A stretch of 8,556 nucleotides of DNA, from the NCBI GenBank assembly GCA_002684175.1, contig NYUU01000097.1, forward strand, positions 4,503-13,058, in the 5' to 3' direction. The notes beneath the pieces are model-generated. The model saw nothing but the letters and a program-made list of their open reading frames with translations. It was not told the origin of the DNA and ran no database searches. The position numbers and the translations under genes are program-made. Positions 5,465-8,556 of the stretch are shown here, in pieces. The DNA comes from Synechococcus sp. CPC35 (GTDB lineage: Bacteria; Cyanobacteriota; Cyanobacteriia; PCC-6307; Cyanobiaceae). Every line of letters begins with the position of its first letter. Position 1 is the first letter of the stretch.

Positions 5465-6982
5465 ATGGCTGGCGACCATTACTTCCTGGAGCTCGATCCA
5501 CCGGAAGAGCGTCTGCGCCATGCGCCCCATGTCGTCGTGGTCGGTGGGGGATTTGCCGGCGTCCACGTCTGCAAAGCGCTGAAGAATGCGGACGTGCGCA
5601 TCACGATGATCGACAAGCGCAATTTCAACTTATTCCAGCCACTCCTCTATCAGGTCTCCACCGGTCTTGTGTCCCGGGGAGATGTTGCCCTTCCCCTGCG
5701 GGAACTGGTGGGCGCTCAGAGCAACACGCAGGTTCTGCTGGGCGAGGTGACCCAGGTCAATCCTGAAGGCAAACAGATCGTCTTCAACGGCAAGGCCTAC
5801 AGCTACGACTACCTGGTGCTTGCCACCGGCTCAGGCAGCACCTTCTTCGGGCATGAGGATTGGCGCACCTTCGCCCCACCGATGAAGATCCTCGAGCACG
5901 CCGAGGAGATTCGCAGGCGGCTGCTGATGGCGATGGAGCAGGCGGAGCAGACGCCGGACCCGGAAGCACGGCAGTTTCTGCAGACGGTTGTGATCGTTGG
6001 TGCAGGACCCAGCGGCTGCGAAATGGCGGGCGCCGTTTCAGAGCTGATGCGCTGGGCCATGGAGAACGCGTTCAAGCAGCTCGACCCAGAGAAGACGCGG
6101 ATCGTGATGGTCGATCCGGGCGATCGCGTTCTGCGGGCCATGCCGGAAGGGCTGTCCGAAGCGGCCATGCAATCCCTTCAGAAAGACGGCGTTGAATTCC
6201 TGGGCAAGGGACGGGTGCAGACGATGCGCCCCGGTGAAGTGACCGTCGGCACCCCGGATGGCGACGTTCGAATCCAGGCCGCAACCGTGATCTGGACCGC
6301 AGGTGTACGGGCGTCCTCGCTCGGCAAGAAGCTTGCTGATGTCACCGACTGCGAGGTGGATCGCGGTGGCAGGGTGATCGTGGAACCGGACTTCTCAATT
6401 CCAGGACATCCGGAGATCCGCGTTGCCGGTGACCTGAGCAGCTACAGCCACACCACCAACGGCAAGCCGTTGCCGGGCATGGCCGCTCCTGCCAAGCAGG
6501 CGGGCAGCTTCATCGGCAAGGACATTGCGGCGATCGTGGCCGATCGTCCACGCCCGAATTTCAGTTACTTCGACTTCGGCAGCATGGCGGTGCTGGACCG
6601 CTCGAACGCCGTGACAGACCTGCGGGGTCTGAAATTCTCCGGAGGCATCGGCTGGATTCTCTGGGCCTTCGTGCATCTTGTGCTGATTCCCGGCTGGGAA
6701 AACCGCATTTCCCTCTCTGTGAAATGGGTGTTCGCCCTGCTGACGCAGCAGCGGGCTTCGATGCTGCTCACCGGAATGCCCAGTCAGCACCTGGCCCTCG
6801 ACGCCGCTGATGCCCACTTCCCGATGCAGGCGGGGGAAGGGCCATCGATCGCTGCACCGGATGCAGCTCTCAAGGCCGCGATGGACTACTACTCCCATCA
6901 CGTGATCGGCCACCCACAGACTCAGGAACTGATGGACACCAGTGAAGGTTCCGCCACCGACTCGGCCGCTGCCATCAAATAA
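5465..6982 (+). CDS. ndb: Type II NAD(P)H:quinone oxidoreductase (NDH-2), 505 aa
   Basis: A single-subunit FAD enzyme that passes electrons from NAD(P)H to quinone without pumping protons, at the membrane surface. The FAD Rossmann motif is GGGFAG (27-32) with D50 ending the second strand. The NAD(P)H Rossmann motif is GAGPSG (179-184) with acidic D217 at the end of its second strand, which favours NADH over [15 protein letters not shown] (275-284) and RVAGD (319-323, FAD-binding Asp) are also family marks. The quinone-site motif AQxAxQ reads AAPAKQ (340-345): the first Gln is Ala, the second is kept. A hydrophobic or amphipathic region (about 396-436, including [12 protein letters not shown]) is the likely membrane anchor, followed by a non-conserved tail of about 65 residues. 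ATG start, no clear Shine-Dalgarno. The paralogue letter (NdbA/B/C) cannot be assigned. Its last 61 bases overlap the convergent pyrB. Confidence 0.92.
   Translation: MAGDHYFLELDPPEERLRHAPHVVVVGGGFAGVHVCKALKNADVRITMIDKRNFNLFQPLLYQVSTGLVSRGDVALPLRELVGAQSNTQVLLGEVTQVNPEGKQIVFNGKAYSYDYLVLATGSGSTFFGHEDWRTFAPPMKILEHAEEIRRRLLMAMEQAEQTPDPEARQFLQTVVIVGAGPSGCEMAGAVSELMRWAMENAFKQLDPEKTRIVMVDPGDRVLRAMPEGLSEAAMQSLQKDGVEFLGKGRVQTMRPGEVTVGTPDGDVRIQAATVIWTAGVRASSLGKKLADVTDCEVDRGGRVIVEPDFSIPGHPEIRVAGDLSSYSHTTNGKPLPGMAAPAKQAGSFIGKDIAAIVADRPRPNFSYFDFGSMAVLDRSNAVTDLRGLKFSGGIGWILWAFVHLVLIPGWENRISLSVKWVFALLTQQRASMLLTGMPSQHLALDAADAHFPMQAGEGPSIAAPDAALKAAMDYYSHHVIGHPQTQELMDTSEGSATDSAAAIK
6120..6127. repeat. HIP1 octamer GCGATCGC inside the NDH-2 gene
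   Basis: Second perfect copy of the cyanobacterial HIP1 palindrome, within the codons for residues around 219-221 of NDH-2. Confidence 0.85.
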
Positions 6983-7971
6983 AGAAGAGCCATGCGGGTC
7001 GGCACTCCGTTCCGCACCTGCTCCTCCACCTGAGAAACGTGCGGATCATCGAGAAGATCTCCCGTCATCTCCACACCTCGATTGACAGGACCGGGGTGCA
7101 GGACCGGTACCGGTTTGCCGCAGAGCTGCAATCTCTGATGGCTGAGGCCGTAATCCCGGTGGTAGCGCTCGAGGCTGGTGAGCAGCTGCTGCCGCATTCG
7201 CTCCTTCTGGAGCCTGAGGGTCATGACGGCATCAGCACCAGGCAGTGCCTGTTCCAGCTGGTGATGCACCGTCACGCTGCCGCGCTCCGGAACGGGATCC
7301 CTGGCCTGGCCAGGCGGCGGTGCCGCCACGAAGTCCGCGAACTCCGTCGGCAGCAGACTGCGCGGACCACACAGAACAACGTCCGCACCACAGGCGGTGA
7401 GGGCCCAGAGGTTGGAACGGGCCACACGGGAATGAATGATGTCGCCGACAATCACAATCCGCTTGCCTTGCAGAACATCCGGCGTCGGCTGCTTCGGATT
7501 GAAATGACGGGCCAGGGTGAGCAGATCCAGCAGCGCCTGGCTCGGGTGACTGTGCAGGCCATCCCCACCATTGAGGACAACCGCCCGTTCACCGAGTCGA
7601 TCGAGATCCTCCGCCAGCTGCTGAGGAACGCCGGTGGAACGATGGCGCAGCACCAGCACATCAGCCCCCATGGCCACATAGGTGCGTGCGGTGTCGAGCA
7701 CGCTTTCACCCTTGCTGAGGGAGCTGCTCGAGGGCGAGAAGCTCATCACATCGGCCGAAAGACGCTTCGCCGCCAGCTCGAAGCTGCTGCGGGTGCGGGT
7801 GCTGGGCTCAAAGAACAGGCTTGCGACAAGACGCCCCTGAAGGGCAGGAAGCCTGCGGGCTCCGGTGACGGGGAGCTGCCGGAAGCGGTCCGCCAGCTGC
7901 AGCACGGCGGCGTAGTCGTCTGTTGAAAACGTCGACAGATCGAGGATGTGACGGTGCTGCCATCCGCTCAT
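6922..7971 (-). CDS. pyrB: Aspartate carbamoyltransferase catalytic chain PyrB, 349 aa
   Basis: It condenses carbamoyl phosphate with aspartate to N-carbamoyl-aspartate, the committed step of pyrimidine synthesis. The carbamoyl-phosphate site FFEPSTRTR (53-61) is complete, with SKGES (86-90) supplying the active-site lysine K87 from the neighbouring subunit. [11 protein letters not shown] (140-150), HSRVARS (180-186), LRLQKERM and [10 protein letters not shown] (292-301) follow in the order expected for the family. No regulatory chain (pyrI) is seen nearby. The ATG at 7969-7971 overlaps the glycosylase stop by 4 bases (ATGA), and GGAGG lies 7 bases upstream, inside that gene, so translational coupling is likely. 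The C terminus after RMALLYLMA is a short low-conservation tail that overlaps the convergent NDH-2 gene. Confidence 0.96.
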   Translation of the reverse strand: MSGWQHRHILDLSTFSTDDYAAVLQLADRFRQLPVTGARRLPALQGRLVASLFFEPSTRTRSSFELAAKRLSADVMSFSPSSSSLSKGESVLDTARTYVAMGADVLVLRHRSTGVPQQLAEDLDRLGERAVVLNGGDGLHSHPSQALLDLLTLARHFNPKQPTPDVLQGKRIVIVGDIIHSRVARSNLWALTACGADVVLCGPRSLLPTEFADFVAAPPPGQARDPVPERGSVTVHHQLEQALPGADAVMTLRLQKERMRQQLLTSLERYHRDYGLSHQRLQLCGKPVPVLHPGPVNRGVEMTGDLLDDPHVSQVEEQVRNGVPTRMALLYLMAAAESVAEPSLVSISS

Positions 7972-8556
7972 GAAGCGTCCTCCGGCAACGGTGTCCAGGC
8001 CTGATCGCGGGGTGGCGTGCGATCACCCTTTGCCCGACGGCTGACGCTGCGGCTGGAGCGGAGATACCAGCGCAACCTGAGGCTTTCTCCCTCTGAAATA
8101 CCGATGCGCGTTGTGGTCACAAGCGTGGGGCTGGCGAGCGATGCCGGCCGGGATGCCAGCCACACGCCATGTTCGCCCGTCACCGGGCAGCTGTCATCCA
8201 GCCTTGTCAGTCCGAAGCGGCGGGCCAGCAGGCCCGGCCCTGCCGCGACCCGCTCTGGTTCCCCGGGCATCGCTACAGCTCGCAGCAACACACCGTTGGC
8301 CCATTCCGCACGATACGTCACAACATTCACGCAGTGGTGGATGCCATAGCTGACATACACATAAAAACGCCCTGGCTCACCAAACAGGGTTTCGTTCTGG
8401 GGTGAGCGGCGGCGATATCCATGGCAGGCGGGCTCGTCCTGGAAATACGCCTCGGTTTCCACAATCACGCCCCAGAGCAGGCTTCCATCCTCTTTGCGTT
8501 TCACCAGCCTGCAGCCCACCAGCTCCGGTGCCACCAGCTGCGCTGGATGACAGAAG
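7968..8556 (-). CDS. mpg: DNA-3-methyladenine glycosylase, AAG/Mpg family (5' end outside the window)
   Basis: A base-excision repair enzyme that removes alkylated or deaminated purines such as 3-methyladenine and hypoxanthine. The frame is open to the right edge; 195 residues are visible, starting [14 protein letters not shown], which matches the usual N-terminal region, so only a few residues should be missing. Within this fragment ETEAY (33-37) contains the general-base glutamate (E35, human AAG E125) and Y37 (human Y127); H45 fits human H136; [13 protein letters not shown] and VLLRA line the alkylated-base pocket. The C-terminal TTTRIGIS and [11 protein letters not shown] complete the fold. 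A GTG at 8532-8534 is an in-frame codon inside the conserved region, not the true start. It shares an ATGA overlap with pyrB downstream, so the two are surely cotranscribed. Confidence 0.93.
   Translation of the reverse strand, partial: FCHPAQLVAPELVGCRLVKRKEDGSLLWGVIVETEAYFQDEPACHGYRRRSPQNETLFGEPGRFYVYVSYGIHHCVNVVTYRAEWANGVLLRAVAMPGEPERVAAGPGLLARRFGLTRLDDSCPVTGEHGVWLASRPASLASPTLVTTTRIGISEGESLRLRWYLRSSRSVSRRAKGDRTPPRDQAWTPLPEDAS

Noticed and set aside
4840..5466. 208-aa minus-strand open frame opposite ycf20
   Set aside because: Ycf20 has family signatures on the plus strand; the minus frame is rich in Gln, His and Pro without any domain.
7039..7926. 295-aa open frame antisense to pyrB
   Set aside because: PyrB on the other strand has every family motif; the antisense frame is long only because of GC-rich codon bias and has no recognisable domain.
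1..8556. Search for mobile elements, CRISPR, integrase, phage or defence genes
   Set aside because: None seen: every long gene belongs to a core metabolic, photosynthetic or repair family, and no spaced repeats or terminal inverted repeats were found by eye.

Overview
The window looks like core chromosome of a cyanobacterium, most likely a marine picocyanobacterium of the Synechococcus/Cyanobium group. The grounds are a PsbO (oxygenic photosynthesis), a Ycf20/DUF565 protein, a cyanobacterial-type FtsH, two HIP1 octamers (GCGATCGC), high GC, and the coaBC-psbO-sat-ftsH gene order. That order is familiar to me from marine Synechococcus, but this is recall and not a search. I see no insertion sequence, phage gene, CRISPR array, integrase or other mobile element.

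Layout. Bases 1-4168 are a minus-strand block read right to left: coaBC (coenzyme A synthesis), psbO (manganese-stabilising protein of photosystem II), sat (ATP sulfurylase) and the first 187 codons of ftsH (membrane AAA+ protease, cut by the window edge). A strong intrinsic terminator lies between psbO and sat. The gap from sat to ftsH is only 46 bases, so those two may share a transcript. A possible 46-codon ORF overlaps the start of coaBC.

From 4344 to 6982 the genes are on the plus strand: tRNA-Ala(CGC), a possible 44-residue membrane peptide, a 66-residue helical hypothetical protein, a Ycf20/DUF565 membrane protein and a type II NAD(P)H dehydrogenase. From 6922 to the right edge the minus strand carries an AAG-family 3-methyladenine DNA glycosylase (5' end outside the window) overlapping pyrB (aspartate carbamoyltransferase) by 4 bases. 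The pyrB and NDH-2 genes converge and overlap tail to tail by 61 bases.

The genes do not form one pathway. They are housekeeping functions (CoA, pyrimidines, sulfate activation, base-excision repair, proteolysis) mixed with photosynthetic and thylakoid functions (PsbO, Ycf20, NDH-2). I found no convincing undescribed system. The points most worth a second look are a lipoprotein-type signal peptide on PsbO, the convergent coding overlap, short dyads upstream of psbO and ycf20, and three small ORFs around the tRNA.
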